Origin: Candidatus Terraquivivens ruidianensis
Lineage (GTDB): Archaea > Thermoproteota > Nitrososphaeria_A > Caldarchaeales > Wolframiiraptoraceae
Length of the DNA stretch: 64,000 bases
Direction: 5' to 3'
NCBI GenBank assembly: GCA_023267975.1
Contig: JALNLA010000001.1
Coordinates: 62,001-126,000, forward strand
Shown: positions 1 through 8,702 of the stretch, one piece after another
Layout of the letters: the number at the start of each line of letters is the position of its first letter
Numbering within the stretch: position 1 is the first letter of the stretch
Made by a program: the position numbers and the translations under genes
Notes under the pieces: model-generated
The model's input: the letters and a program-made list of their open reading frames with translations, nothing else
Told to the model about the DNA's origin: nothing
Databases searched by the model: none

Positions 1-642
1 TGCGAGGTCGCAAGCTTCTACGGAATACCCACTCCAAAGAAATTTGTTGCAAAAAATTTAGAGGAAGCCCTCAGATTGGCAGATGACTTAGGATACCCGC
101 TCGTCCTCGAGGTTGAATCTCCGGACATAGTTCACAAGACCGATGTGGGAGCGATAAAGCTCAACATAAGAGACAGGAGAGAGTTGGAGGATGCCTACGA
201 TGGGATTCTTAAATCCGTTAAGGAGAAAGCTCCAAATGCTAAGATAGAGGGCGTCGTGGTTAGGCCGTTCGTTAAAGAGGGAACGCAGGTTGCTGTGGGC
301 ATGCATAGGGACGAGGCTTTTGGGCCACTCGTTATGTTCGGCTCCGGAGGCGTTCTGGTAGAATTGTACAGAGACGTGTCCTTCAGGGTTGCTCCGCTCA
401 CGGATGTCGACATAGAGGAGATGATGAGAGAGACGAAAGTCTATCGGGTGCTGGAAGGTTTCAGAGGCGCTCCGAAGGACGCGAACTCCGTGAAGAATGT
501 TTTGGCGGCGGTGAGCCAACTCGCGCTGGACTTTGACATTATAAGCGACGTCGATATAAACCCGCTATTCGTCTATGAGAGCGGCTGCATGGCCTTTGAC
601 GTAAAGATGCTGTTGAAGGGTGTCAAGCGGCATAGCAATTAG
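1..642 (+). CDS. ADP-forming acyl-CoA synthetase, ATP-grasp (beta) part, 5'-truncated
   Basis: The reading frame is already open at base 1, so the gene starts left of the window and a TTG near base 76 is only internal. The visible 213 residues have the ATP-grasp pattern of ADP-forming acetyl/acyl-CoA synthetases: a 'YGIPTPK' entry, then 'GYPLVLEVESPDIVHKTDVG', then 'FGPLVMFGSGGVLVEL' with the nucleotide-binding glycines, and a C-terminal 'DINPLFVY'. The family makes ATP from acyl-CoA, ADP and phosphate (or the reverse) in the cytoplasm. Substrate preference (acetate, propionate, succinate) cannot be read here, although propionate-cycle genes lie about 10 kb away. Whether the alpha part is fused upstream is unseen. 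Confidence 0.88.
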   Translation, partial: CEVASFYGIPTPKKFVAKNLEEALRLADDLGYPLVLEVESPDIVHKTDVGAIKLNIRDRRELEDAYDGILKSVKEKAPNAKIEGVVVRPFVKEGTQVAVGMHRDEAFGPLVMFGSGGVLVELYRDVSFRVAPLTDVDIEEMMRETKVYRVLEGFRGAPKDANSVKNVLAAVSQLALDFDIISDVDINPLFVYESGCMAFDVKMLLKGVKRHSN

Positions 643-696
643 ATTTTCATACGCTCTCGACAAACTAATATACTTCTGTCTCCCTCCTATTGTCAA

Positions 697-1029
697 ATGG
701 TTCTGGTGAAGGTTTACAGGATTTCCAGCACCAACGACCCTGAGACTGGTAGACCTGGAAGGATTGTGGAGCTGGTCGAGGTCAGACGACACGGTGATAG
801 GACTAGTGCGCTCGCTGAGGATACTCTGATGTTGCAAAAGCTCATGCAGGGCGTGTTCCTTCAGATGCAGTCCATGGGCTTGCTACCCCACATGAGAGAG
901 GTCGTTATACCAAAGATGACGTTGTTCCTTACAGAGGAGGAGTACGAGATGCTCAACGTGAAGCTCGAGGTGAACTATGTTTATGAGCTCCAATTCAAGG
1001 ATGGAAAAATAACGTTCATTCCAGCCTAG
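697..1029 (+). CDS. Small conserved archaeal protein, function not recognised
   Basis: A 110-residue acidic, soluble protein with no signal peptide, membrane helix or cysteine motif. It begins with a beta-rich stretch containing 'DPETGRPGRIVELVEV', has a central helical segment (about residues 40-62) and ends with 'LFLTEEEYEMLNVKLEVNYVYEL'. From memory this is reminiscent of arcadin-1, the small partner of the archaeal actin crenactin, but I cannot confirm that and no actin gene is in view. An AT-rich TATA-like stretch (about 665-675) precedes the ATG. Its 3' end overlaps the convergent phosphatidyltransferase gene by 14 bp. Confidence 0.7.
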   Translation: MVLVKVYRISSTNDPETGRPGRIVELVEVRRHGDRTSALAEDTLMLQKLMQGVFLQMQSMGLLPHMREVVIPKMTLFLTEEEYEMLNVKLEVNYVYELQFKDGKITFIPA

Positions 1030-1651
1030 AGTTGGCGTTTCTTCCTTTCAACCTAGACCTCACGTGTAAAACTCTTTGAATTATTACTAAGACGTTTATT
1101 GCTATCAACGCGGCGGAGAGGAGCATTATGGCGCGGGGAAGGAAGTATTCGGCTATGGATGCGGCGAAGAGTACGAGAATCCTCTCTGCCCTCTCGAAGA
1201 GCCCTACACCCTTCATCTCGACGCCAAGGCCCTCAGCCCTCGCCCTCGAGTAGCTCACCAAGTATGAAGATAACAGCAGGAGCATACCAAGCAGGACATC
1301 CATGAAGCCAGCAAGGGTCATACCGACGATTATCGCAGCATCCTCTATCCTGTCGAGCATGGAGTCAGTGAATGCACCAAAGGCGGTAACCTTACCCGAT
1401 GCCCTCGCAACAGCACCGTCTATGGCGTCGAAGAACCCGGACACTAGTAGAACGACTGCGGCTAAGATTATCAGCTCGGGTACGTTGGCGGCTGCAAGGT
1501 AAAGGCCGGCCGATACTATGGCGAAGACGAGTCCAGACAAGCTTAGCGTGATAGGTTTTACACTGTGGCTAACCATGTAGCTGACAAGCCTGCCTGTCAC
1601 CGCCTCGAAGAGTTTCCTTCCCTTTCCTCCCAACAGTGAGGCGTTTCCCAA
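1016..1651 (-). CDS. CDP-alcohol phosphatidyltransferase (archaetidylinositol-phosphate synthase-like)
   Basis: An integral membrane protein of 211 residues with about six hydrophobic segments. The family motif D-G-x2-A-R-x8-G-x3-D-x3-D is visible around residues 77-100 ('DGAVARASGKVTAFGAF' followed by 'TDSMLD'); these Asp residues bind the two metal ions. The enzyme transfers a phospho-alcohol from or to CDP-archaeol in polar lipid synthesis. Archaeal proteins of this size with one such domain are usually archaetidylinositol-phosphate synthases, but the alcohol acceptor is not proven by sequence. A TATA-like 'gcttttaaacc' on the minus strand lies about 35-45 bp upstream of the ATG. Confidence 0.85.
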   Translation of the reverse strand: MGNASLLGGKGRKLFEAVTGRLVSYMVSHSVKPITLSLSGLVFAIVSAGLYLAAANVPELIILAAVVLLVSGFFDAIDGAVARASGKVTAFGAFTDSMLDRIEDAAIIVGMTLAGFMDVLLGMLLLLSSYLVSYSRARAEGLGVEMKGVGLFERAERILVLFAASIAEYFLPRAIMLLSAALIAINVLVIIQRVLHVRSRLKGRNANSRLE

Positions 1652-1831
1652 AACGCATCACGTTGATGCCGTGTGTATCTTCTAATGGTTTAAAAGCTTG
1701 ATTCGCACTACGTAAACTTTCATGCGCAAACGTACCCTAGGCTAATAATTACGCGTTATGTATTCTCTTGACTAATCTGAGTTCGGATTCAAACATGGGT
1801 AAAAGTTAGAATAGCAGAAACGATACATTTA

Positions 1832-1858
1832 TATTTGGATGGATTATCCATCCAAATA
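1832..1858. promoter_or_regulatory. Perfect 13-bp-arm palindrome at the nrdD promoter (likely operator)
   Basis: Bases 1832-1844 (TATTTGGATGGAT) and 1846-1858 (ATCCATCCAAATA) are perfect reverse complements around a single T at 1845. The site overlaps the 3' end of the TATA-like element 'atttatat' (about 1827-1834) and ends 3 bp before the nrdD ATG at 1862. A dimeric regulator bound here would block TBP/TFB or RNA polymerase, so repression of anaerobic ribonucleotide reductase is the simplest reading. The regulator is unknown. Confidence 0.7.
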
Positions 1859-1861
1859 CCT

Positions 1862-3967
1862 ATGCTGAAAAGGATAATCAAAAGAGATGGAAGAACCGTA
1901 GAGTTCGAAGAGACGAAGATAGTAGAGGCGATATGGAAGGCTATGCGCTCTACGGGTGAACGGGATAGGACTTTGGCTGAAAACGTTGCCAAGAAGGTTG
2001 TCAGCGCCCTTGAAGAAAAGTTCGGGCCTAACGGGACGCCTACCGTAGAACAGGTCCAAGACCTTATCGAGAGAGTTCTCGTAGATTGTGGCCATTACAT
2101 GGTAGCAAGGGCTTATGTTCTTCATAGAGCCTTACATGCCCAAATAAGGGACCTTGTGGACGGGTATCTTGAAAAAAGGACTTGGCTCGTGAAAGAGAAC
2201 GCAAACACGACCTATTCCCTTCAGGCTCTAAACTTTCACATATCTTCTCAAGTGATTTCAAGCTATTGGCTTCATAGGATATACTACAAAAGGAATCCTA
2301 GAATCGTTGAGGCACATTATAAAGGGGATTTTCACATCCATAACCTTGGCATATTAGGGCCGTACTGCGTCGGATGGGACCTCCAAGACCTCCTGCTTAC
2401 GGGGTTTAAGGGCGTCAGGGGAAAAACCTGGTCCAACCCAGCAAAACATTTTAGGGTCGCACTCGGACAGGCCACGAACTTCATCTTCACATTGCAGGGC
2501 GAGGCGGCCGGTGCTCAAGCTTTCTCGAACTTTGATACGTTCCTAAGCCCCTTCATAAGGTACGATGGCTTAGATTATAAGACAGTTAAGCAGGCATTAC
2601 AAGAATTCATCTTTAATATGAACGTTCCGACGCGGGTTGGCTTCCAAACACCATTTTCTAACATAACTTTAGACCTCACCATTCCGGAGTTCCTCGAGAA
2701 TGAGCCGGTGGTGGTCGGTGGAGAGGTCAAGAATAATGTATATGGTGACTTTCAGGAAGAAATGGACATCTTTAACGTTGCGTTTGCTGAAGTAATGCTA
2801 GAAGGGGACGCCTCGGGGAGACCATTCACGTTTCCTATTCCGACGATTAATGTAACGAAGGATTTCAGATGGGAAAGCGCTCCTGTCAAAAAGATTTTTG
2901 GGACATGCGCAAAATACGGTCTACCATACTTTGCCAACTTCATAAACTCTGACATGAGGCCCGACGACGTACGCTCGATGTGTTGTCGCCTTAGGATAGA
3001 CACGAAAGAATTAAGAAGGAGGGGAGGTGGGCTTTTCGGGTCAAACCCTCTCACGGGTTCTATCGGCGTAGTAACAATTAACATGCCGAGGATAGGATAT
3101 CTTTCAAAGGATGAGACGAGGTTTTTTGAAATGCTCATGGACAGGATGTTACTGGCCAAGGAGGCCCTGGAGATCAAGAGAGAATGGCTTGAGAGGCTTA
3201 TCGAGGATGGCTTGTATCCCTACTCGAAGTTTTATCTTAGAGAGGTTAAAGAAGCTTTCGGGAAATACTGGAAGAACCACTTTTCAACGATAGGGCTTGT
3301 TGGAATGAATGAGTGTTGCGTGAACCTCTTGGGATGTGGCATAGGGGATGCTGAGGGGTTAAGATTTGCGGAGAAAACTCTGGAGTTTATGAGGGGCGCG
3401 TTATTGGAATTTCAGGAAGATACGGGGAACTTGTACAACCTTGAGGCCACACCAGCCGAGTCTGCGGCGTATCGTTTGGCCAAAATCGATAAGAGCATAT
3501 ACCCGGACATATTTGTCGCGAACGACGGGGGGGCTAAAACAGCATCGGAACCTTATTACACGAACTCTTCACAACTACCAGTATACTATACGGATGACTT
3601 ATGGCAAGCGCTGAGGTTGCAGGAACCACTTCAGACGAAATACACCGGCGGGACAGTCTTCCATATATGGCTTGGAGAAAGCTATCCCCCGGTAGAGTCC
3701 ATAGCGGCCCTTGTTAGAAAAGTTTGCGAAAACTTTAGAATCCCCTATTTTACGATAAGTCCAACTTTTAGCGTGTGTGAAGAGCACGGCTATATGAGCG
3801 GCAGGGTAATCGCCTGTCCAAAATGCGGAAGGTCTTCGGAAATCTATTCCAGAATCGTCGGCTACCTTAGGCCGGTTGACCAATGGAATATGGGGAAACA
3901 GGAGGAGTTTAGGCAGAGGAGGACATTTGACAGGACAGCTTTAGAGGATGGGGAAGGAGCCGCGTGA
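1862..3967 (+). CDS. nrdD: Anaerobic (class III) ribonucleoside-triphosphate reductase
   Basis: About 701 residues. It reduces ribonucleoside triphosphates to deoxynucleotides with a glycyl radical and formate in the cytoplasm. The N-terminus is an ATP-cone regulatory domain ('IIKRDGRTVEFEETKIVEAIW'). The C-terminus has the zinc site 'CEEHG...CPKCG' followed by the glycyl-radical loop 'SRIVGYLRP', with the radical Gly near residue 667. An upstream in-frame TTG (1835) lies inside the TATA box and palindrome, so the ATG at 1862 is the likely start and the mRNA is probably nearly leaderless. The activase gene overlaps its stop codon, so the two form an operon. Confidence 0.95.
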   Translation: MLKRIIKRDGRTVEFEETKIVEAIWKAMRSTGERDRTLAENVAKKVVSALEEKFGPNGTPTVEQVQDLIERVLVDCGHYMVARAYVLHRALHAQIRDLVDGYLEKRTWLVKENANTTYSLQALNFHISSQVISSYWLHRIYYKRNPRIVEAHYKGDFHIHNLGILGPYCVGWDLQDLLLTGFKGVRGKTWSNPAKHFRVALGQATNFIFTLQGEAAGAQAFSNFDTFLSPFIRYDGLDYKTVKQALQEFIFNMNVPTRVGFQTPFSNITLDLTIPEFLENEPVVVGGEVKNNVYGDFQEEMDIFNVAFAEVMLEGDASGRPFTFPIPTINVTKDFRWESAPVKKIFGTCAKYGLPYFANFINSDMRPDDVRSMCCRLRIDTKELRRRGGGLFGSNPLTGSIGVVTINMPRIGYLSKDETRFFEMLMDRMLLAKEALEIKREWLERLIEDGLYPYSKFYLREVKEAFGKYWKNHFSTIGLVGMNECCVNLLGCGIGDAEGLRFAEKTLEFMRGALLEFQEDTGNLYNLEATPAESAAYRLAKIDKSIYPDIFVANDGGAKTASEPYYTNSSQLPVYYTDDLWQALRLQEPLQTKYTGGTVFHIWLGESYPPVESIAALVRKVCENFRIPYFTISPTFSVCEEHGYMSGRVIACPKCGRSSEIYSRIVGYLRPVDQWNMGKQEEFRQRRTFDRTALEDGEGAA

Positions 3968-4671
3968 GGATAGGAGGATTCCAAAAAGTAAGCTTGGTGG
4001 AGTATCCTGGAAAAGTTTCAACCGTAGTCTTTACCGTAGGATGCAACTTCAGGTGTCCATTCTGCTACGTACCATGGCTCGTCATCCCGGATGAAGTTAA
4101 GGAGGTAAGGAAAGATGAGGTCCTCAGTTATATTAAAAGGAGAGCAGGATTAATTGATGCCGTGGTGGTAACTGGCGGAGAGCCGACGTTGCAGGAAAGC
4201 CTGCCGGATTTTTTTAGGGAGGTAAGGCGCATAGGCCTACTTACCGGGATAGAGACGAACGGGAGCAATTTCTTCATGCTGGAGAAGTTGGTCAGAGAAA
4301 GGCTCGTTGATTACGTCGCGATGGACATAAAGACAGCGCTTGAGTACGAGAAGTATAAGAAGGTCACGGGAAGCATTCTAACGAGAGAGTTGTTCGAGAA
4401 CGTGAAAAGGTCCCTTAGCTTGCTCATGGAATCAGGAATTTCGTACGAATTTAGGACGACGTTGGTGAAAGAGTATCATACAAAAGAAGACATAATCGAA
4501 ATATGCAAAAGCATCGAGGGGGCAAAAATCTACTATCTACAAAACTTGCAACCTACAAAAAGGCTTCTGGGTGGAGAGAAACTCACACCGTTTAGCGAGG
4601 AAGAAATCGAGGGGTTGCTCACGGAAGGTAGAAGGTACGTAAACATCGTTTACAGAAGAGGATACGTTTGA
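3964..4671 (+). CDS. nrdG: Anaerobic ribonucleotide reductase activating protein (radical SAM)
   Basis: A 235-residue radical SAM protein with the cluster motif C-x3-C-x2-C in 'GCNFRCPFCY' (residues 27-34) and the SAM-binding 'VTGGEPTLQ'. It starts at a GTG sharing bases with the TGA of nrdD (GTGA), which indicates coupled translation. By family and position it uses SAM and a [4Fe-4S] cluster to generate the glycyl radical on NrdD. At 235 residues it is longer than bacterial NrdG (about 155) and matches the archaeal form, which resembles pyruvate formate-lyase activases. Confidence 0.92.
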   Translation: MRIGGFQKVSLVEYPGKVSTVVFTVGCNFRCPFCYVPWLVIPDEVKEVRKDEVLSYIKRRAGLIDAVVVTGGEPTLQESLPDFFREVRRIGLLTGIETNGSNFFMLEKLVRERLVDYVAMDIKTALEYEKYKKVTGSILTRELFENVKRSLSLLMESGISYEFRTTLVKEYHTKEDIIEICKSIEGAKIYYLQNLQPTKRLLGGEKLTPFSEEEIEGLLTEGRRYVNIVYRRGYV

Positions 4672-4682
4672 AGGAAGGCCTT

Positions 4683-4699
4683 GCTTTTAATATAAAAGC
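4683..4699 (+). terminator. AT-rich hairpin after nrdDG
   Basis: GCTTTTA (4683-4689) and TAAAAGC (4693-4699) form a 7-bp stem with a 3-nt loop, 12 bp after the nrdG stop. It may act in termination or 3'-end stability. There is no long T-run, so this is tentative. Confidence 0.35.
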
Positions 4700-4808
4700 T
4701 TTGACGTAACCGTTTACAAATTCACGATATACATGCGAAATGAGTACTCCCAACCAAATCAGGGTCATCATTTAAATACATGGGCTAGTCGCTATCCATG
4801 AAGTAAAG

Positions 4809-6212
4809 GTGCCCTACGTGAAAGAAAGCGAGCTCGAGAAATTGAGGAACGATGTGTTGGAAACCACTAAGGAAATCCTCAGGCTCGTCGCAAAACGGCA
4901 GACCCTTTGTACCGAGATAGGTAAGCTGAAGCAGATGAAGGGTTTGAGTGTCGAGGACCCGAGCGTCGAGAGAACGTTAAGGGAGGCTATGGTTAAGGAG
5001 GCTATGAGTCTTGGCGTAGAGAAGGATTTTGCGCAGAGGCTGACGACGTTACTCATCGAGGAGTGCACGAAGGTCCAACCAAAGCCGCCAGAGAGGAAGG
5101 TCCTTACGCATAGGGACATAGCCAGGATGGCGGAGGCTCTCGAGAAGCAAGGCGTCAAGGTCATCAGGATGGACGTAGGCGAGCCTGACTTCAGGGCGCC
5201 GAGCGTCGTCGTGGAGAGGGCCTACCAAGAGATGAAGGCAGGAAGGTCAAGGTACACGGAGCCGAAGGGAAAGCAGGAGCTGAGGCAGGCAATCGCTGAT
5301 TATGTGAAGATGAAGTTCGGCGCGGATATAAAGGCAGACCAGGCGATAGCCACGGTAGGCGGTGCGTTTGGCGTGTACCTAGCCCTTGCATCTACGATAT
5401 CTCCGGGCGACGAGGTAGTGGTCATCGACCCATCGTGGCCAATTTACAAGCCCTGCGTCAAGTACGTCGGCGGAAGGCCCATCGTTTTGGAGACGCAGTT
5501 GGGTGATGGATGGGAGCCAAACCTCGACGAGCTTAACGAAAAGATAAGCGCGGCCACGAAGGCCGTAATCCTGAACTATCCGTGCAACCCAACGGGCAAG
5601 GCCTTGGGTAGGAAGACGTTCAAGGGTATAGTGGAGATAGCGCAGGACAGGAAGCTGACGCTGATAAGCGACGAGGTTTATGCGGACTACAACTTCACAG
5701 GCTCGGAGCACAACACGGTCCTTAACTATCCGGACGTGAGCCACGTTCTTATCTCGTCCTTCTCCAAGAGCTGGGGCATGACGGGCTTTAGGGTTGGTTT
5801 CGTCATCTCTGACCTCGACAGGACGAACAGGATGGCCGCCATACAATCCATGCTCATAACGTGCATCCCAGAGTTCATACAGTATGCATCCATCGAGGCG
5901 CTGAAGTGCTTGGAGGAGGCAAAGAGAAACTCCGAGGTAATGAGGGAGAGGGCTGAGGCGGTGTGTAAGGCCCTTGAGCCCTTACCCGTGTCGTTCTACA
6001 AGCCAGACGGTGCGATGTACGTCTTTCCACGAATTGACGTGGAAGGCATAGATGGTTCGGAGTTTGCCGTGAAGCTCTTAGAGAAGAAGAACGTAAGCGT
6101 GGCGCCCGGAGGCGCATTCGGCAACTACTTCAACTACTTCAGGATATCGCTCGGACAGCCAAAAGATAGCTTGGTCGAGGGTGTGAAGAGAATAGGCGAG
6201 TTCCTGTCCTGA
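4809..6212 (+). CDS. Chorismate mutase-aminotransferase fusion (aromatic amino acid synthesis)
   Basis: A 467-residue fusion. Residues 1 to about 95 are an all-helical AroQ-type chorismate mutase: 'LRNDVLETTKEILRLVAKRQ' is the long first helix, followed by the typical 'K-x-x-x-G-L-S-V-E-D-P-S-V-E' turn and two more helices. Residues 100-467 are a fold-type I class I/II aminotransferase with 'NYPCNPTGKALG' and the PLP lysine in 'SSFSKSWGMTGFRVG' (about K320). One chain could convert chorismate to prephenate and then transaminate prephenate (to arogenate) or an aromatic keto acid. Prephenate dehydrogenase follows 82 bp downstream. The GTG start sits about 35 bp after a TATA element 'tttaaata' (4771). 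Confidence 0.9.
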   Translation: MPYVKESELEKLRNDVLETTKEILRLVAKRQTLCTEIGKLKQMKGLSVEDPSVERTLREAMVKEAMSLGVEKDFAQRLTTLLIEECTKVQPKPPERKVLTHRDIARMAEALEKQGVKVIRMDVGEPDFRAPSVVVERAYQEMKAGRSRYTEPKGKQELRQAIADYVKMKFGADIKADQAIATVGGAFGVYLALASTISPGDEVVVIDPSWPIYKPCVKYVGGRPIVLETQLGDGWEPNLDELNEKISAATKAVILNYPCNPTGKALGRKTFKGIVEIAQDRKLTLISDEVYADYNFTGSEHNTVLNYPDVSHVLISSFSKSWGMTGFRVGFVISDLDRTNRMAAIQSMLITCIPEFIQYASIEALKCLEEAKRNSEVMRERAEAVCKALEPLPVSFYKPDGAMYVFPRIDVEGIDGSEFAVKLLEKKNVSVAPGGAFGNYFNYFRISLGQPKDSLVEGVKRIGEFLS

Positions 6213-6294
6213 GTCGACGGTCGTATAAGAGCAGGCGGCGAGTCTTCCTAGGGAAAGTTATTTAGTTTAATTCTTCTTTAAGTGTTGAAAATAG

Positions 6295-7149
6295 ATGAAG
6301 GTGGCGGTTATCGGAGCAGGAAAGATGGGTGGCTGGTTCGCCAACTATTTTTGTAAAAGGAGGTACGAGATAAAAATTTTCGATAAGAACCCAAGTGCCG
6401 CATCCAGGTTGGCAAGGAAAATTGGGGCAACTATGGGTAGAAGCATTAAGGACGTCGTACATGATGCAGACGTTACACTAGTGGCCGTTCCACCGGACGT
6501 TACGGCATCAGTAGTCGGTGAAGCTTTAGGGTATGCAAAACAGGGAGGCGTGGTAATAGAGGTCTCGTCCCTGAAGGCGCATGTCGTTACGTCGCTGAAG
6601 AGGTTAAAGCATACACGTGTGAGGCTACTTTCTGTCCACCCGCTATTTGGGCCAGGCGCAAGCAGCATGAAGGGAAGGGTCGTCGCCTTGATTCCGATTA
6701 AGAGCAGAAGTTCTGAGCTGCGCATAGCAAAAAGCCTGTTCGGCGATGCAAAAATCGTCGCCGTAGACTGGAGGACGCACGACAAGGTTATGGCATACGC
6801 ACTTTCCTTATCGCATGCTCTGGCAATCTCGCTCGTTTTTGCTACTGATAGTGAGATGTTAAATAAGCTGAAGAGGCTCTCGGGAACAACTTTCAGGTTA
6901 CAGATGCTATCAGCAGCAACCTCGCTATCGGAGAGTCCAGAGTTCATGGCCTCAGCGTTCAAGATGAACCCCTATGCGTTCCGAGTCCTCTTGTCTTACA
7001 AGAGAAAGCTCAACGAGCTTCTCAGGATTATCAGCAAAGGCGATGTAAGGAAGCTTGAAAGAATCTTCAAGGAATGCAGGGCTAAAGTTGGGCCAAGGCT
7101 TTACGGAGAAGCGTATGAGTTTCTTGAGGGAAGCTCCCGGTCTAGATGA
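6295..7149 (+). CDS. tyrA: Prephenate/arogenate dehydrogenase
   Basis: A 284-residue NAD(P)-dependent dehydrogenase. The N-terminal Rossmann motif is 'VIGAGKMGGWF' (residues 5-15). The TyrA signature 'SVHPLFGPGA' lies near residue 113, and an all-helical dimerisation domain fills the C-terminal half. It oxidatively decarboxylates prephenate (or arogenate) to the tyrosine precursor. Together with the upstream mutase-aminotransferase fusion it supplies the chorismate-to-tyrosine branch. There is no ACT domain, so feedback control by tyrosine through ACT is unlikely. Confidence 0.9.
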   Translation: MKVAVIGAGKMGGWFANYFCKRRYEIKIFDKNPSAASRLARKIGATMGRSIKDVVHDADVTLVAVPPDVTASVVGEALGYAKQGGVVIEVSSLKAHVVTSLKRLKHTRVRLLSVHPLFGPGASSMKGRVVALIPIKSRSSELRIAKSLFGDAKIVAVDWRTHDKVMAYALSLSHALAISLVFATDSEMLNKLKRLSGTTFRLQMLSAATSLSESPEFMASAFKMNPYAFRVLLSYKRKLNELLRIISKGDVRKLERIFKECRAKVGPRLYGEAYEFLEGSSRSR

Positions 7150-7247
7150 CTGAGTCTATTGCCTCCCTGATCTCGCGGGTTGCCGCTGCTGAGTCCGATG
7201 TGCTTGTTCAAGGGATGTAAAGTCCAGAGCAACCTGGAGTATCGGCC

Positions 7248-8669
7248 TCATGCCTCTAGCACAACCACCTTCGTATCCCTTTCGACAGCTATCTCCAGCT
7301 CGCCGAAGACGTTCCGCCTGACCCTGACCCAGCGCAGCTGAACCCTCTTGCCTATCGGCACGGAATCTATCTCCCTCGCCTTGGACCTCCACGCAGAGCA
7401 GAGCATCGTAGTCTCGCCGTCCCTCAGCCAGAAGCTTGTCTTCTCAGCCTTACCGAACCTTGTCTCCACGGCTCCCAGCGGAGTCTTCGTATGGAGTATC
7501 CCTTCGACTATTATCTCGGACTCCTCGCCGCTTATATCTGCTAGCTTCCTCCTTCTATCGACCATCGGTATCTTCTTTGCATCCTCATCGGCTACTGCCA
7601 TTATCCCGTATTCTGATGTCACAATGGTCTTCCTGCCATTCCTCTCCGATACGAAACCTTTGGCGAGACGAATCACGTCGCCTTCCTTAACGTCGACATT
7701 GGACAGCGAGCGGCTCGAAAGCCTGTAAACCCATACACCGTCGGAGACAACGAGTGTTATGAGCTCCGGCTCCTTGATGACGTCGAGCACCTTGAGGGGC
7801 TTGTTGCTCATCAACCTCTTGGACTCTGCCATTAGCCTTGATAGGTCCAGCTTGCTCTTGGCCGCCTTGGCGATGCACGTCCTCATAGTCGTCTGGAGCT
7901 GGCCTCCTCTGAACCTGACGTCCGTCAGCATCAACTCGGTTCCTGGTGGAGTGCTCGTTATCAGCTCCACTTTGTCCCTCCACGCTACCAAGACAGCCTC
8001 GCCGCCCTCGTCGGCCAAGAGCGCCTCCACTAAGTTTACTGTACCGGACTTCGTCTGTATAGACTTCGGCTCGCCAACCATTATAAGCGTGCCCTTCACG
8101 TCAAAGGTTCCAGCTACCGAGACTCCGCTTACGGGAACGAAGAAGCTCTCGACCTGCGGCAGGATGCCCGAATCTTCGACGATGTTTACCGAGCTGTTCT
8201 TCCCTAGCTGTATCTCGGGTTTACCGTCAAAGCCGCTTCTCGTATAGGCATGCATTATCGTGATGGTCATGCCAGGAGAGAGACCTATCGTCGCCAGCTC
8301 TTCCGCCTTCTGCTCCCATGCGACGGTTGAAGCTTTGCCGGTTTCGTCACCGACCTTCATCCTTAGGATGGCTCTGCCGTTCAGCTTGACGAGGGGCGAG
8401 ACAGCTATAACTCTAACATAGAGCGAGATGTCGTTCAGCCCTGAGACCAGCGAGGATACTTTCGTGAACTCGCTCGTATCGAGCGGTGACGTAGAACCTC
8501 CGGATATCTTGAGAGCTCCTAACTCGTCCGCTACCAGTAGCAGCGCTCCGAGTCTACTCAGCATTGGCGAACTCTTCAGCTTCTCCTCAACTTTTTTCTC
8601 TAATTCCTCCTCGGAAAGCTCCGGTCTACTTTTCAGTATCCTCTTGACAAAATCCTTGTGCTCGGCCAT
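7248..8669 (-). CDS. Replication protein A-like ssDNA-binding protein with four OB folds
   Basis: A 473-residue protein with a helical N-terminal region (1-50, 'SEEELEKKVEEKL') and, by my reading, four OB-fold repeats at about 60-155, 165-270, 280-365 and 370-470. Repeats 1 and 4 share the RPA-like core 'G-[DE]-x-T-G-x-A-x-x-x-A-W' and 'LRDGETTMLCSAW'. Archaeal RPAs of this type coat single-stranded DNA in replication and repair. No C-terminal zinc finger is seen. The start ATG lies 33 bp from the DUF72 gene on the same strand. Confidence 0.85.
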   Translation of the reverse strand: MAEHKDFVKRILKSRPELSEEELEKKVEEKLKSSPMLSRLGALLLVADELGALKISGGSTSPLDTSEFTKVSSLVSGLNDISLYVRVIAVSPLVKLNGRAILRMKVGDETGKASTVAWEQKAEELATIGLSPGMTITIMHAYTRSGFDGKPEIQLGKNSSVNIVEDSGILPQVESFFVPVSGVSVAGTFDVKGTLIMVGEPKSIQTKSGTVNLVEALLADEGGEAVLVAWRDKVELITSTPPGTELMLTDVRFRGGQLQTTMRTCIAKAAKSKLDLSRLMAESKRLMSNKPLKVLDVIKEPELITLVVSDGVWVYRLSSRSLSNVDVKEGDVIRLAKGFVSERNGRKTIVTSEYGIMAVADEDAKKIPMVDRRRKLADISGEESEIIVEGILHTKTPLGAVETRFGKAEKTSFWLRDGETTMLCSAWRSKAREIDSVPIGKRVQLRWVRVRRNVFGELEIAVERDTKVVVLEA

Positions 8670-8702
8670 TAGTCCTTGCCTTCCATTAGAGCGTGCATAC
8701 GG

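Noticed and set aside
1835-1861. TTG start for NrdD nine codons upstream
   Set aside because: It falls inside the TATA box and palindrome, so it could not be on the mRNA if that promoter is used; the ATG at 1862 begins at the usual ATP-cone position.
5379-5846. Minus-strand open frame inside the aminotransferase
   Set aside because: Antisense shadow of conserved aminotransferase motifs on the plus strand.
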